DNA of 64,000 nucleotides from Heloderma charlesbogerti. Lineage: Eukaryota; Chordata; Lepidosauria; Squamata; Helodermatidae. The stretch is taken from assembly GCA_026122225.1 (NCBI GenBank), contig JANEZZ010001897.1, forward strand, positions 806,001-870,000. Direction: 5' to 3'. How positions within the stretch are numbered: position 1 is the stretch's first letter; every line of letters begins with the position of its first letter. Made by a program: the position numbers and the translations under genes. This document shows positions 1-18,601 of this stretch, piece after piece. The notes under the pieces were generated by a model. That model searched no databases. It saw nothing but the letters and a program-made list of their open reading frames with translations, and was not told the origin of the DNA.

Positions 1-3220
<3,220 letters not shown>

Positions 3221-3390
3221 TTATCATGCAATTCACTAACATTTTATTTTATTATTCATTATTAACATTATAGAATGCTTTATTTGCTAAAAAATCACAA
3301 CAGTGCATAACAATTTAAAACATTAAAACCAAGAACATTTAAAACAGTCAACATTAAAACTACATAATTTAAAACATGACTGGGTAGTTC

Positions 3391-4062
3391 AACTGGGACC
3401 TATAAGGGTGTACTGCACTATGGAGTGCTCCTGGTCATGACTAACTGGGTAGGACCTGCCCTCTTATCCCCCGCCCCCCCACCCTCCATTTATAGGTCCC
3501 TCCTTATAGGTCCCTCCATTTATAGGTCCCTCCAACTGGGACCTATAAGGGTGTACTGCACTATGGAGTGCTCCTGGTCATGACTAACTGGGTAGGACCT
3601 GCCCTCTTATCCCCCGCCCCCCCACCCTCCATTTATAGGTCCCTCCTTATAGGTCCCTCCATTTATAGGTCCCTCCAACTGGGACCTATAAGGGTGTACT
3701 GCACTATGGAGTGCTCCTGGTCATGACTAACTGGGTAGGACCTGCCCTCTTATCCCCCGCCCCCCCACCCTCCATTTATAGGTCCCTCCTTATAGGTCCC
3801 TCCATTTATAGGTCCCTCCAACTGGGACCTATAAGGGTGTACTGCACTATGGAGTGCTCCTGGTCATGACTAACTGGGTAGGACCTGCCCTCTTATCCCC
3901 CGCCCCCCCACCCTCCATTTATAGGTCCCTCCTTATAGGTCCCTCCATTTATAGGTCCCTCCAACTGGGACCTATAAGGGTGTACTGCACTATGGAGTGC
4001 TCCTGGTCATGACTAACTGGGTAGGACCTGCCCTCTTATCCCCCGCCCCCCCACCCTCCATT
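3391..4062. repeat. 143-bp minisatellite, about 4.7 copies
   Basis: The unit starts AACTGGGACCTATAAGG at 3391, 3534, 3677, 3820 and 3963, a spacing of exactly 143 bp each time. The last copy is cut off at about 4062. I see no differences between copies. Each unit contains ATTTATAGGTCCCTCC twice with TTATAGGTCCCTCC between, and the inverse GGGACCTATAA near its start, so each unit can fold on itself. The array lies in the intron between STAG1 exons T and S. Confidence 0.95.
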
Positions 4063-4312
4063 TTCCATTCCACCCCCCTCCAACAGTTAGTCAGCCAGCA
4101 TTCCACGGCAACTGGGCATGATCAGTCCTCACTGTGCTGTTTTGGGGGATGCTTCCCATTTGAGAATTTGTTTTTCTAAACATTTTTTGTACTTCTGCAA
4201 ACCGTGTTGTTCCCCAATCCTGCTAATACCTCATCTCTTCTGTATGGCGGGTGCCATTATGGCTAATTAAGGGCCAGCACTCTGAGAACTGAGTTCCCTA
4301 TTAGTACTACAT

Positions 4313-4447
4313 CAGGGTGGGCAACTTGTGGCCCTCCAGATATTTTGGCCTACAACTCCCATGAGCCCTAGCCAGCATAGCCAATGGAGAGGGATGATGG
4401 GAATTGCAGGCCAAAACATCTGGAGGGCCACAAATCGCCCAACCCTG
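4313..4447. mobile_element. hAT-like MITE (fold-back, 135 bp)
   Basis: The left end CAGGGTGGGCAACTTGTGG is matched by the inverted right end ...CCACAAATCGCCCAACCCTG. Inside, GGCCCTCCAGAT... and its complement continue the palindrome. The CAGGG-type terminus and internal ACAACTCCCAT motif fit a very common reptilian non-autonomous hAT family. An 8-bp target duplication is not clear. Confidence 0.75.
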
Positions 4448-6160
<1,713 letters not shown>

Positions 6161-6164
6161 TCTT

Positions 6165-6275
6165 TGAATCTTAGAGTTGGAAGGAACCTCGGAGAGCATC
6201 TAATCCAAGCCGCTGCTCAATGTAGGCTCTGCATTGCAAGGTGCAGCTATAGTATCCCTACTGAAAGTGATCCCA
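6165..6275 (-). mobile_element. CR1 LINE 3' fragment
   Basis: Contains the CR1 3' UTR core in inverted orientation: CTTAGAGTTGGAAGGAACCT, then ATCTAATCCAAG. Old and 5' truncated. Confidence 0.65.
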
Positions 6276-6489
6276 GCTACTGGTGAGAAAATACGTTATT
6301 TTTTCTTTTAAGTGGGAAGAGTAGGGCGCCCTGGTGGGTGCCAAGAAAGGTGTCTGGGGGCACACTGGTGCCTATGGGTACCACATTACCTACCCCTGCA
6401 TTACATTATCATAGTTGATTGTGTTGCAAATGCACCAGAGTGAGCCTTAGACTCACATGCTCCCCCATCCCTTCTGATGCAGCAGCTTC

Positions 6490-6705
6490 ATGAGTTAGGA
6501 AGCTGGCTTGATTCAAACAAACCATAGTTAAGATTAACCACAGTTTGCTGGGATCAGATGAAACAATAAAAGGAAGTAAAAGTTTCCAATTTTCTTGCAA
6601 CTGTGTCAGAAGAACAGAAAGGGAGTGCATGAGCCCAAGGCTTCCTGCAGCTCATTCCTATCACAATAGATGATTTATTGTGATGTCTGAACTGCATCAT
6701 TATAT
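6490..6705. mobile_element. possible fold-back MITE, degenerate
   Basis: AACCATAGTTAAGATTAACCACAGTTTG on the left and ATGATTTATTGTGATGTCTGAAC on the right resemble the ends of the better preserved element at 32.35-32.81 kb. Confidence 0.35.
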
Positions 6706-6709
6706 CACA

Positions 6710-7490
6710 AGATCCAAGAGTAAAGCTGTGAGTGTACATACATACAACAATATTATTTGTATTTTTTTAAAAGAAAAGATTAAGTAAGTAGAATGTTTTC
6801 AAGCTGTCCCATGAAATGTTTGGAAATATGGTCAGAGACGTGCTAAAGTTTTAAAGAGGGTTTCTTTAAAAACATTAAAAAGTAACAGCATCTAACAACA
6901 AAGTTAACTACTATTAACCCAGTTAGCAAAGATGCAGATGCGGAAAATTTGAAATTTGATGATTTCATGGCTAGCCAGTTAAAGCTCAAAAGTAAGAACT
7001 CTTTGAGGACTTCTAAGTGCAAAATACTCTAGTCACTGACCCATAAAAAGTAAGCTGTTGTACATCTAAGGAGCAGAAAAATATAACAACAGGGCAGAAG
7101 TAGCAAAAAAGAAAGGCAAAGATAAGCAGCAAAGTTAAAAACAACAACATGGTGAGCAGTAGTATTGCCACTTTAGGTATAATCAGGAATATTAACCAAC
7201 TGATGATACAATCCAACAAAACCCTCATGCAGCAACGGACAGCCTTACATGAGGAGGGAACTAATGGTAGGGAAATCCCACATGTAAGACTGTATATTGG
7301 AGGGAAGGAAGTGACACGACAAGGGAATGAGTTGCCCCCTAACATTTTGAAAGGACACCTAGTTCTAGTGCTTACTTGCAAAGAATTTTAATTAATTCCT
7401 TATGCATGTTTACAGTTTTGATAGAAACCAGGATGAAAATTCAGGAAATGGAATTTTCATATACAAGGGTCAGAATAAGCTCTTTGAAAT
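6710..7490. other. STAG1 intron R/S, no element recognised
   Basis: AT-rich, with no recognised repeat or coding sequence. Confidence 0.4.
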
Positions 7491-7496
7491 AAGGAT

Positions 7497-8090
7497 TGTC
7501 AGGATTGAGCCCAGGCCTTCTGTTTTGGTTTCGGACTCTGATTCGGAGGCAGAGTTAGAAGAAGCCCAGCAGAGACAGGGTGTGGGGGAGGAAATTCCCC
7601 AAGACTCCCCAGGAGTTAGCAAAGAGCCTTCCCAGGGACTTATTGAGGAGGAGGGCCAGGCTCAGAGACCATCTTCCCCACTCCCCATGGGAACCCAGGC
7701 TCTGTCAGATGGGGAGGGAGCATTGGGATTGACAGATGCCAGACCTCGCCACTGAGTTAAGTGGGCAGAGTTGAGAGGAGGAGGTGGGAGGTGTCACCCC
7801 AGATTGGCTGCAGGTCAGAAGCTGGGTCAAGAGGATCCTCCTTGAAGGTACGAGTTCAGAAAAAGCCAGCCAAGCATGGCGGGAAACCCATCCGGAGTTG
7901 AAAAGCAACTAACTTGCTTTCAGTAGCTCTCTTACCAAAATATTTACTTTGCAAATTAGGCCTAGAGGACAGCTCTAAGCTTTTGTAGTCTCTTCAAAGG
8001 TGAAGAGGAGCTATTAGCTGAATAAAGAGTTTGTGGATTGCACAGCAAGTATCTCCAGCCTCATTTCTCAGGGGGAGGGTTTAGCATTCA
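7497..8090 (+). mobile_element. solo-LTR-like sequence
   Basis: Starts TGTCAGGATTGAGCCCAGG and can be read to a CA end near 8090. A polyadenylation signal AATAAA lies near 8022, followed by a GT-rich stretch, as in an LTR R/U5 region. No gag or pol is attached. Matching 5-bp flanks were not found, so the right end is uncertain. Part of it is open as a Glu/Ser/Asp-rich frame, which I take as chance coding within U3. Confidence 0.45.
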
Positions 8091-8353
8091 TGACGAAGAC
8101 GTCTAATCTTCATCCAGACTCCAGTTTAATTTAAAATGAAACCATCTTCACTTTACGACTAATTACATTTATCCCTTATGAAAGATCCCCAAAGTGAACA
8201 CAAATAACTTTAAAAGGAAAAAAATACATATTGGCAGAGATGTAATAGGTTTATGAATTAGTTTTCAAGTTGATCAAGGAGAGTCAGTATTTTGTTTTCC
8301 ATGAAACACGGTGTGGAAACAAAGCTTTAAAAATACTGTTTGCATACATTTCA

Positions 8354-8488
<135 letters not shown>

Positions 8489-8790
8489 TTAAATATGGGT
8501 CAATTCTTTATATGTAAGTCAAAGTTTTCCAAGTTAAGGGGAAACAGTGAATAGACGATAGCCCCAGATGATCAGTGAGACAGGGAAATAAGATTACAAT
8601 GGAAGATTTAAAACTATCTCTACCCAGTCTTGACACACAGGTGGATGTTTTTCTTTAAAGCGAGAAGTGGTTGTGGAAGGGCACCAGTTTAAGCAGATGA
8701 AGAGTGGGGGGAGGGGCTGCTTAACCCTTTCCCCTCCCCAAGCTGCTTTGTTCCCCACAAGGTAAAAAAAGAGATCTTGTATCCTCTGTT

Positions 8791-8998
8791 TGCACATAAC
8801 GACAGCCCAGTGGCTTAATTTACTTGTGGAGCCTGTAGTGTTGTGCCAGGCACTTGAGGGCACCATTTTTGCATGGCACCCAGCTTGTTGTGTCGTGTGA
8901 GCCCAGCCAGCAGAGGTTGTTTGAGGGTTAAACAATCCTCAAATAAGCCTAAAACAACATGGATAAATTAAGTCACCGTGGGCTATTGTGTCATGTGA
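8791..8998. mobile_element. fold-back MITE
   Basis: GCCCAGTGGCTTAATTTACTTG near the left end pairs with ATAAATTAAGTCACCGTGGGC near the right end in inverted orientation. The outer CACATAAC and TCATGTG extend the pairing. No coding capacity. Confidence 0.6.
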
Positions 8999-8999
8999 A

Positions 9000-10017
9000 A
9001 CAGGTCCAGGAGTGGGAAAGCTGTTAGGGGGCAGTTTTGAGCAGAAAACAGCAGAAAGGGAAGGGCTAAGCATCTTCCCACCTACAGAGGGAGGAAGTTG
9101 GTAGTCAATTTTCAGTTAGAAAGAAAAGAAAAAGGAAACTGTTGGTGCATCTCCTGCATATTGTACACTTCGACTTTAACTGCATAAATAGGAAGCTTTA
9201 TTATCCACCATTCCAGAACTATCACATATGTTCTGAAAAGTAACAAGCATTGTCATGACCCAGGAATATAGAAATCCAATGATGTGTAGCACAGAGAAGG
9301 AAATTATCTTTGCTGGAGACTAGCTACTTCACTAGACATATCTGACTAATATCTATATAGGAAGTTTACATATGCACTCAAAGCATTTACACAGAAGCAA
9401 CTATTGAGATGCAAGAAATCAAAAGTTCTGCAAACATTTATTTATAGAATGTATATTCCCATCTTCTGCCATAAACAGCCTCAAGGCAGCTAAGAATAAA
9501 AAAACAATGTAACAAAATACAGTTCTAATACACAACTAGCAAGTTTAAAACAGCAGAGCCAGCATATAAAAACAACAGACAAGAGTATGAAATAGCACTA
9601 AAAGCATGGGAGAACAGGAGAACATTCCCTTATAGGCGGAACCTAACTCACATGAACAGCTTATAGAAGACATGCTTGCATTGCAATCTTCATTCTTCTA
9701 TGCTAACTGCTCAAAACTCCATATATGGAGAGGCTTGTTATAACGAGTCTGGAAGGAAACAGCATTCTGTACAAGCATCTCAGCTAACGAATGACATAGA
9801 AGCCTAGCTTTCATGGACTGACACTAGCTTCTGAAGTGTATTCAAGACCTTAATCTTCTGCTCTAGCTTTGACAGTGACCTAGCCTATGTAAATTTTGCT
9901 GGAGATTAGATTAATTCTTCCTGAATGAGGACCAGCTGGTAGTTCTTGCTCTAAAACCTCTCATTTAAAGCATATTCAGTAAGTCTACTTGTAGACTTTA
10001 CTGAATAGGCTTTAAAT
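9000..10017. other. STAG1 intron Q/R, weak LINE-tail similarity
   Basis: About 9430-9620 looks like a degraded LINE 3' tail in minus orientation (TTTATAGAATGTATATTCCC..., then A-rich with repeated AACA). Nothing else is recognised. Confidence 0.35.
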
Positions 10018-12004
10018 CAGAGGTAGGGAACCTCAGACCCAGGGCTAACAGTGGATTGACCCCCCCTCCTTGTGCTGCACCCCCCCACCGGGCAAATCCT
10101 CCCTCACTGCAATTAGGCCATCCACTGATTGAAGGCAATGGAAACCTTTTTTCAAGCCTGAATGCAGGGGGTGGGGGGGATCTTCGTGTGGGGGGGGGGA
10201 GGGAGAGAGAGATGAGAATGGGTGCGTGCATGAGTGTGTTAGGTGAGAAAAAGGGAATGCATTATGTGTGAGAATGGACAAGTGTACAAAAATGATGAGT
10301 TGTTAAGGGCGGCAGGATATGTGGGGGGAGGCTGGTGAACTGCCAACAAAGACTGTTCTCTCTCCGTTCCCCAGAGAAGAGCACATGACTTATTCTGATT
10401 GTGCAGGACCGGTCCCTTTCAAGTCCTCCTGACTTCCATTAATGCTAACTATGCCTGGGCAGGGCTTGGCTGACAGGCACTTGTGAGCTTGCCTGGCAGT
10501 TCTATGCCCTTTCCACCTCCTTTTTCTTTTACTCCTAATGTAATTTCTCTAAAGCAGCAGGAGGCAAGCAGAGCATCCAGTAGGAACACACTGTCAGGTT
10601 TTCATATTTGGTCCTGATCTTTTCCCACAGAGCCAATCACAGCTCAGGTATTTGCTTCTGAAACAGACAGCCCTTCAGATGTCCACCGCCAACACTTGTG
10701 TGGAATTTTTTTTCCTGTGCTTGCTTGGCCCTTACAAGAGACACCGAAGGGAAGTAAACAGCAGATGTTGCAGCGACAGGGTAGATTGTTTGCTTACTTT
10801 GTGAGTTCCGTATGTGTATGTGTGTGTACCGGGGGAAGGGGAGGCAGGGGCTGAAAACCCTTAGCTTTTGTTTTAATTTTAAAAAAACATGTTTTGTATC
10901 TCTTTTTAAGTTGGAGGTTGATGGCATGTAAGTGATCAGGGAGTATGTGCAGGGTTTCCCTGGAATTTATAACCCCTTGCTATTTTCCCCTATTTTTTCA
11001 ATTGTTCTTTCCCTTCCCCCTGCTATTTTCCTGGGTTTTCTTTTAAATGGCGTCCTGCAGTTTGTGGGAGCAAGTGCAGTTGGGGGTGTGAGAGTGCATG
11101 TGGTGTCGAAAGAGCTTCCAACACCTTGCTATTTTTCCTATTTTCCCCATTTTTCCCTAGGTTTTATTGTGGTTGCATTGTTATATTGTGGCTTTAATAT
11201 TCTATATATTTTATATTGTTTTATTGTTTGCTGTTTGGTTTTAATTTTTGTGAACTGCCCAGACAGCTTTGGCTATTGGGCGGTATAGAAATGAAATGAA
11301 TGAATAAATAAATAAATATTTTCTTTCTGTTTTCCTGTCTGCTTTATACTTGTGATCTTGAAGTATCACAAGTATACTTGTGCCAGTGAGAGCCAGTGTG
11401 GTGTAGTGGCTGGAGTGTTGGACTGGGAGCCAGGAGATCCGGGTTCTAGTCCCCACTCGGCCATGGAAGCGCACTGGGTGACTTTGGGCCAGCCACACAC
11501 TCTCAGCCCAACCTACCTCACAGGGTTGTTGTTGTGAGGATAAAATGGAGAGGAGGAGGATAATGTAAGCCGCCTTGGGTTCCTTGCAAGTGGAAAAAAG
11601 GCGGGATATAAATGCAATAAATAAATAATAATAAATCTTATTTGCTTCAGTTTGCTTTTTTCTGTGTAATGCATTGCTGGTAGAAGAGAAAAACATCAGT
11701 TCAAAAGAATGCCTTTTTGTGTTGCTGTGTTGTTCCCACACCCCCCTTCTGCTATGCACTTATGATCTTGAATTTAGTTGCCTCAGTTTGCCTTTTCCTG
11801 TGCAGTGGGTTGCTGGTAGAATAGACAAATGTGGGCTCAAAGGGTCAGAAATACCCTTTGATGTTGTTTTATGGGTCACCTTGCCCACTTTAGGTTTGAC
11901 CTTGACCACTGTTGCAGGGGGTCCCCCACCTCTGGAATGTGGCCCCTAGGAAGTTAGCCACAAGGGAATGTGGCCCTTGGGACAAAAAAGGTTCTCCATC
12001 CCTG
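10018..12004. mobile_element. hAT-like non-autonomous transposon with 8-bp target duplication
   Basis: The left end CAGAGGTAGGGAACCT and the inverted right end (reads CAGGGATGGAGAACCT) form imperfect terminal repeats. The element is flanked on both sides by CTTTAAAT (10010-10017 and 12005-12012), the 8-bp duplication expected for hAT insertion. At 1,987 bp it has no recognisable transposase. It contains a LINE-type tail (about 11250-11320) and a later SINE (11389-11635). Two similar blocks, starting near 11640 and 11785 with TTTGC...GTTTGC and TTGCTGGTAGAA, suggest an internal duplication. Confidence 0.75.
11389..11635 (+). mobile_element. tRNA-derived SINE with L2-like tail, copy 1
   Basis: The tRNA-like head has an A-box region GTGGTGTAGTGG and a B-box GGTTCTAGTCC. 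The body ends GCCGCCTTGGGTTCC...GGCGGGATATAAATG, followed by an AATAA-rich tail. It is nested in the hAT-like element. Confidence 0.85.
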
Positions 12005-12169
12005 CTTTAAATAATAGAAGCAGAGATAACTGGTAGAGTTGCAAGTCTGGGAGGCTATGCTCTTATGGCACGACACAACATACAGGGAAGATTCTAAACT
12101 CAAATTAATTTATTCTTTTATATCAATCTAATCTAGTACATTCATAACCGTAGGAGTTACTACCCTTTA

Positions 12170-12421
<252 letters not shown>

Positions 12422-12574
12422 CTATTCTGAACATTTATAAATAATTTTGAAAGAACAGCAACACTTGTTCAAAGTTATACTTTTACTACTTTAGTATACT
12501 TTTATTTAAAGGAACAGGTTACTTATATTTGGGGCAGGGGGGTGGGGGTGACTAAAGCTAGAAAAAAGGGGAAA

Positions 12575-12790
12575 CGATGACATTGTTCACATGACATGAG
12601 AAGCCACAATCGGTTGTCACCGTGGGTTGTTTCAGGGTAGCTTGTTGTGACGTCTGAACCCAGAGCATTTTTTCATCATGGGTATTTTCATGAACATGCC
12701 ACCCTGAGAACCTATGGTTTGTTGTTGGGTTGTTCAGGGTGGCTTGTTTTCAGGATGGCTTGTGACAATCCGGCACGGCAACAACCTGGC
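12575..12790. mobile_element. possible fold-back MITE, degenerate
   Basis: Contains TCACATGACATGAGAAGCCAC and repeated TTGTGACGTCTGAAC and GTGGCTTGTTTTC motifs shared with other fold-back elements in the window. The ends are unclear. Confidence 0.35.
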
Positions 12791-13019
12791 AAAGCAACTT
12801 CATCATGAGCTGCTGGGAATAGCTAGAGAGCTGCCCAGCAAGAGCAGAGAAAACCCCTGCCACTCCTTGCAATCTAAGCTTATTCTAAGAGGGGCTTAAC
12901 ATGACATGCAAACTCACCTGATTCGTCTTGTCCTTCGTAGTGGTTTAAAGCAGTGGATGCTTAAGCTTTAGATAGCTTAAACATAAGCTTTCTAAATATG
13001 TTAAATAATATCCAGCATA

Positions 13020-14668
13020 CAGTCAGGGCCAGAAATATTGTAACAAGGATAACTGTTTTGGCAGTTGGCCTCTGACACCACCACATTGAAGTTGAAAGGA
13101 AACACACCCAGATGGGAGCAAAGTCAGGACTTTCAGCTGTAACTCAAGGGGTTTGGCAAAAGTGGGGCACTAACCATTCAGCAAGGACAGCCAGTGGCAT
13201 ACACACACACACGTCATTGGTGGCTCATAAGTAATGGAACAAACCAACATCACTTCAAACTTAAGGATCACCTTTAATACCTGGATGAAAATCCTTTGCA
13301 GTCAATGACTGCTTGAAGTCTGGAACCCATGGACATGACCCAATGCTGAGTTTCCTCCCTCGAGATGCTTTACAAGGCCTTTACTGCAGCTGCCTTCAGC
13401 TGCTGCTTGTTTGTGGGTCTTTCTGCCTTCAGTCGTGTCTTCAGTAAGTGAAAAGCATGCTCTATTGGGTTGAGATCAGGTGACTGACTTGGCCATTGAA
13501 GAACATCCCACTTCTTTGCCTTGAGAAACTCTTGGGTAGCTTTTGCTGTACGTTTTGGGTCATTATCCATCTGCAATATGAAGCGGCGTCCTATCAATTT
13601 GGCAGCGTTCAGCTGAATCTGAACAGAAAGTATAGCCCTATACACTTCAGAATTCATCTTGCTGCTTTTATCAGCAGTCAAGTCATCAATAAACACCAGT
13701 GACCCGGTTCCATTGGCAGCCATACATGCCCATGCCATAACACTGCCTCCACCATGTTTGACAGATGATGTGGTATGCTTTGGATCAGGAGCTATTCCTT
13801 TCCTTCTCCATACTTTCCTCTTCCCATCATTCTGGGACAAGTTAATCTTGGTTTCATCAGTCCAAAGAATCTTATTCCAGAACTGGGCAGGCTTTTTTAG
13901 GTGTTTCCTGGCAAAGGCTAATCTGGCCTTTCTGTTCTTGAGCGTTACCAGCGGTTTGCACCTTGTTGTGAAGCTTCTGTATTTACATTCATAAAGCCGT
14001 CTCTTGACTGTAGATGTTGACAATGACATGCCTACTTCCGCAAGAGCGTTCTTGACCTGGCTAGATGTTGTGAAAGGGTTCTTCTTCACCATGAGCAGAA
14101 TTCTGCGGTCATCCACTTTAGTTGTCTTCCGTGGCCTTCCAGGCCTTTTGCTGTTGCTGAGCTTGCCAGTTAATTCCTTCTTCTTTAGGATGTTCCAAAC
14201 TACTGTATGGCCACTCCCACTGTTTTGGCTATCTCTCTGATGGGTTTATTTTGTTTCCTCAGCCTAATGATGGCCTCCTTCACTCGCATGGACACATCTT
14301 TGGACCTCATGTTGGGAGTTCCAGTGAACAGCTGCCAAATGCAAATATCACACTCAGAACCACCTCCAGGCCTTTTATCTGCTTGATTGGTCATGGGGGA
14401 CCCAGGAAACAGGCCACACCTGGCCATGCAGCTGCTTGTCAGCCATTCATTCCAATACTTATGAGCCACCAACAATGGGTGTGTGTGTATGCCACCGGCT
14501 GTACTTCCTGAATGGTTAGTGCCCCACTTTTGCCAAACCCCTTGAGTTACAGCTGAAAGTCCTGACTTTGCTCCCATCTGGCTGTTTCCTTTCGACTTCA
14601 ATGTGGTGGTGTACAGAGGCCAACTGCCAAAACAGTTATCCTCGTTCCAATATTTCTGGCCCTGACTG
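13020..14668 (-). mobile_element. Tc1-like DNA transposon, complete ends, TA target duplication
   Basis: Both ends begin CAGTCAGGGCCAGAAATATTG in inverted orientation. The inverted repeats run for about 220 bp (13020-13245 and 14445-14668) with few mismatches, so this is a long-IR Tc1 type. The insertion is flanked by TA at 13018-13019 and 14669-14670. It lies in the STAG1 P/Q intron, with the transposase in the sense orientation of STAG1. Confidence 0.97.
13274..14310 (-). pseudogene. Tc1 transposase, frameshifted and with a premature stop
   Basis: The start is MRSKDVSMRVK at 14310, followed by a helix-turn-helix (IREIAKTVGVA). Then comes a 1-nt frameshift near 14220. After it the frame continues through WNILKKKE and GRPRKTTK to a 248-codon catalytic region. 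The DD34E residues are visible: Asp in WTDETK, Asp in QMDND, Glu in SPDLNPIEH. A TAA at 13370 replaces an internal codon. The same frame then runs about 31 more codons to a natural stop near 13274. The cut-and-paste transposase is therefore inactive, with only two evident lesions. Confidence 0.93.
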
Positions 14669-14670
14669 TA

Positions 14671-16326
14671 TGCTATCTAAAGCTTATGATTAAGCATTAG
14701 ATAGCTTAAACATAAACATATCCTGAGCATCTCCACTTAAATACTTCTCATTTCAGCAAGGCAATTCCAACACTGGAATTCATTTAGCTTGATAATATGA
14801 ACACACATTGCTAGGGCATAATGTTGAGCCACCTCAAGGAGGCCTCACAGAATTATAAGAAAGCATAAGGTAGTTAGAGACACATTAGGTTGCAAAGTAT
14901 TGCCTAATTCTTCATTACAGATGCCGACAAACCTACCTATCATCAAATCAATGGTGAGAAATATAAATCATAATGAGTCGGTCTCCCTTCTCAGAATGTC
15001 AAGGTAAATTTGCTACAGCTAAGACAGGCACATTCTGTGGAACCCCGTCTACAGAAGTCAATCTTTTTAAGGTCCTGTGTAACAGAGATTCCTTAAATTT
15101 ATCTTTGTTCAGGGATTCTCCCAGCTTTTTATCTGTGTTCTTTATTTTAAATTCTAGTTGCAATCCTGAGATTCTCTGTGCATTTGTTTTGTCATACTGT
15201 GAATTGCCCAGAGAGCTTTAGCCACAGGGCAGCACAGAAATGTAATAAATGAAATGAAATTTTCTTAGAAAAACTATGAAAATATCCCTAGCATGGGTCA
15301 CTTATATACAAGACAACAAATGGTGCATATTTGGGGAAGAGTTAAAAATATAAAGCCATGCTCAGAAAAGATGGCATTCTTAGTATATGAACCTTGGATA
15401 GGCAGCTGTGTTTTCTATTTTGGAAAGCATGTCTGATTATTCATATAAAAAGCCAAAATACATAAATCCCAATTCAACATTTAGTGTTGTTTCGGATGTC
15501 AATTCTACTGCTTAATTAACAGTGCAATCTAATGCATCTTTATTTGGAAGCTCCGTTGAGTTCAAGGGGACCTACGCCTGAAGTAAGCTTAGGAGTGCAA
15601 CCTAAATCAATTAAGCAGAAGAAACGACACTTGCAACATGTGATAGTACAGGTTTTTTTTAAAAAATCCTCTATGGTGTTACAGGCCTGGGCAAAATAAG
15701 TAACATAGTTACATATTAAATATGGGTTGGGTCCCATAAACTGTGAGTGGATTTTCCATTCATGGGACAGGAATTTCCTGCCTTTTCGCATACACTGCAA
15801 TTCCCTACACCCCACCCCCTGCAAAGCTGCTCCTTGATTTTGGGGGGGAATCCTCTGGGACCGTGTTTGATGCAGCAAGGGACTGCAGCTGTGAAAGGGG
15901 TCTGTGAAAATTGTGGACACCGTCTGGGTGTATGAAATGTCTTTCTGCTTGTGCAAGACATAGTTTGATTTAAGCCATTATTTACAGCTATATGTAGACA
16001 CATACTTAATCATGAAAAGTATTTGTATAATAAATAACCAATTGAAAGGTATTGCAACAGTATTGTTTTCAGTTTTTAGATAAGAAAACATAAAAGAATC
16101 AGAAGACAAACAAGATAGCTAAAACTGCACATCACTTTATACCTAAAAATTATAACTCAATCGATCTTATTTTTTCCCTTATTTTTAAAAGGGAAAGTTG
16201 AAGTCACTAAGGCTGCCGTCCTATACCCAAGAGTAAGGCCCAATGAACTCAGTGGGACCTATTTCTGAGGATATATGCATAGGATTTCATTGTAAGTAGG
16301 CACTATACACACATTACTGTTATTAC
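14671..16326. other. STAG1 intron P/Q, right of the Tc1 element
   Basis: At 14671-14715 the sequence GCTATCTAAAGCTTA...TTAGATAGCTTAAAC is an imperfect palindrome that repeats the left flank of the Tc1 element (12960-12990). About 15180-15260 is a LINE-type 3' tail (GTGAATTGCCCAGAGAGCTTTAG, then AATAAATG). The rest is unrecognised. Confidence 0.45.
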
Positions 16327-16414
16327 CTGCTCTGGCATGGCTCCATGTTCAATTCCAGTCCTCAGTAACCTGTAGCAGTTACTAAACAAATCCCATTTTG
16401 TAAGATCGTGTGCA
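16327..16414 (-). CDS. STAG1: STAG1 exon P
   Basis: This 88-nt exon completes the asparagine, then reads [19 protein letters not shown] to EHGAMPEQ, phase 0. The acceptor is tttcag and the donor gtaata. Two small changes (S for G, R for K) are seen against recalled human SA-1. Confidence 0.96.
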
Positions 16415-16724
16415 CTGAAAGTAGCATTAAAAAACATTAGTATACTAAATAAAAACTTAACAAAACCTCATTTATTGCAAAAACATCATTGCTGTGATTA
16501 GTTGGATTAATAACTCAATCATGTATCATCGTTTAAACTTTGGATTTGCTTCAGATCAGGTATGCTTCAGAACCATCTTGCTTAAGAGCATTTGTACCCT
16601 TCATTAAATATTTCCAACACATGGGGATTAAGCCTTCCAATCTCTTTAGCATTTTCAAGTATAATTTTTCTTAAAAAAAAAAAAAAATTGAGCATCAAAT
16701 GTAACTATCTATGCAACAACGTCA

Positions 16725-18397
<1,673 letters not shown>

Positions 18398-18601
18398 CTC
18401 ATTTAATAGGTCCTCTACCGAATGGTTGAATCGATCCACAAATTCATCAATAAGCTGGCCGTGAGCTATGTCAACTCTATTCTGAATGGTATATTCTTCA
18501 CTGCACAGGATGCTATAGGTTTTGCTACAGGCTTCAAGAACATCTGATTCCACGTGCTTTTCTACAACAAATTTAATCTGTTTCAACAAGGCATCCAAAT
18601 G
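18398..18601 (-). CDS. STAG1: STAG1 exon N, 204 nt, weak donor site
   Basis: Exactly 68 codons, [18 protein letters not shown] to HSVEDLLNE, phase 0 at both ends. The acceptor ccacag is strong. The donor gtttgt lacks the consensus A at +3 and +4 and is the weakest in the window. Small differences from human SA-1 as recalled are IAHGQL for IARSQL and DLLNE for DLLQE. Skipping would keep the reading frame and remove 68 residues. Confidence 0.96.

Noticed and set aside
3391..4062. CRISPR array
   Set aside because: The repeat units are contiguous 143-bp tandem copies without spacers, in a vertebrate intron.
7402..7755. 117-codon acidic Ser/Glu-rich frame
   Set aside because: Lies across the start of an LTR-like sequence. 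Its composition is typical of chance frames in LTRs.
11389..11480. tRNA gene
   Set aside because: A and B boxes are present but there is no cloverleaf or acceptor stem. Four copies with the same non-tRNA tail show it is a SINE head.
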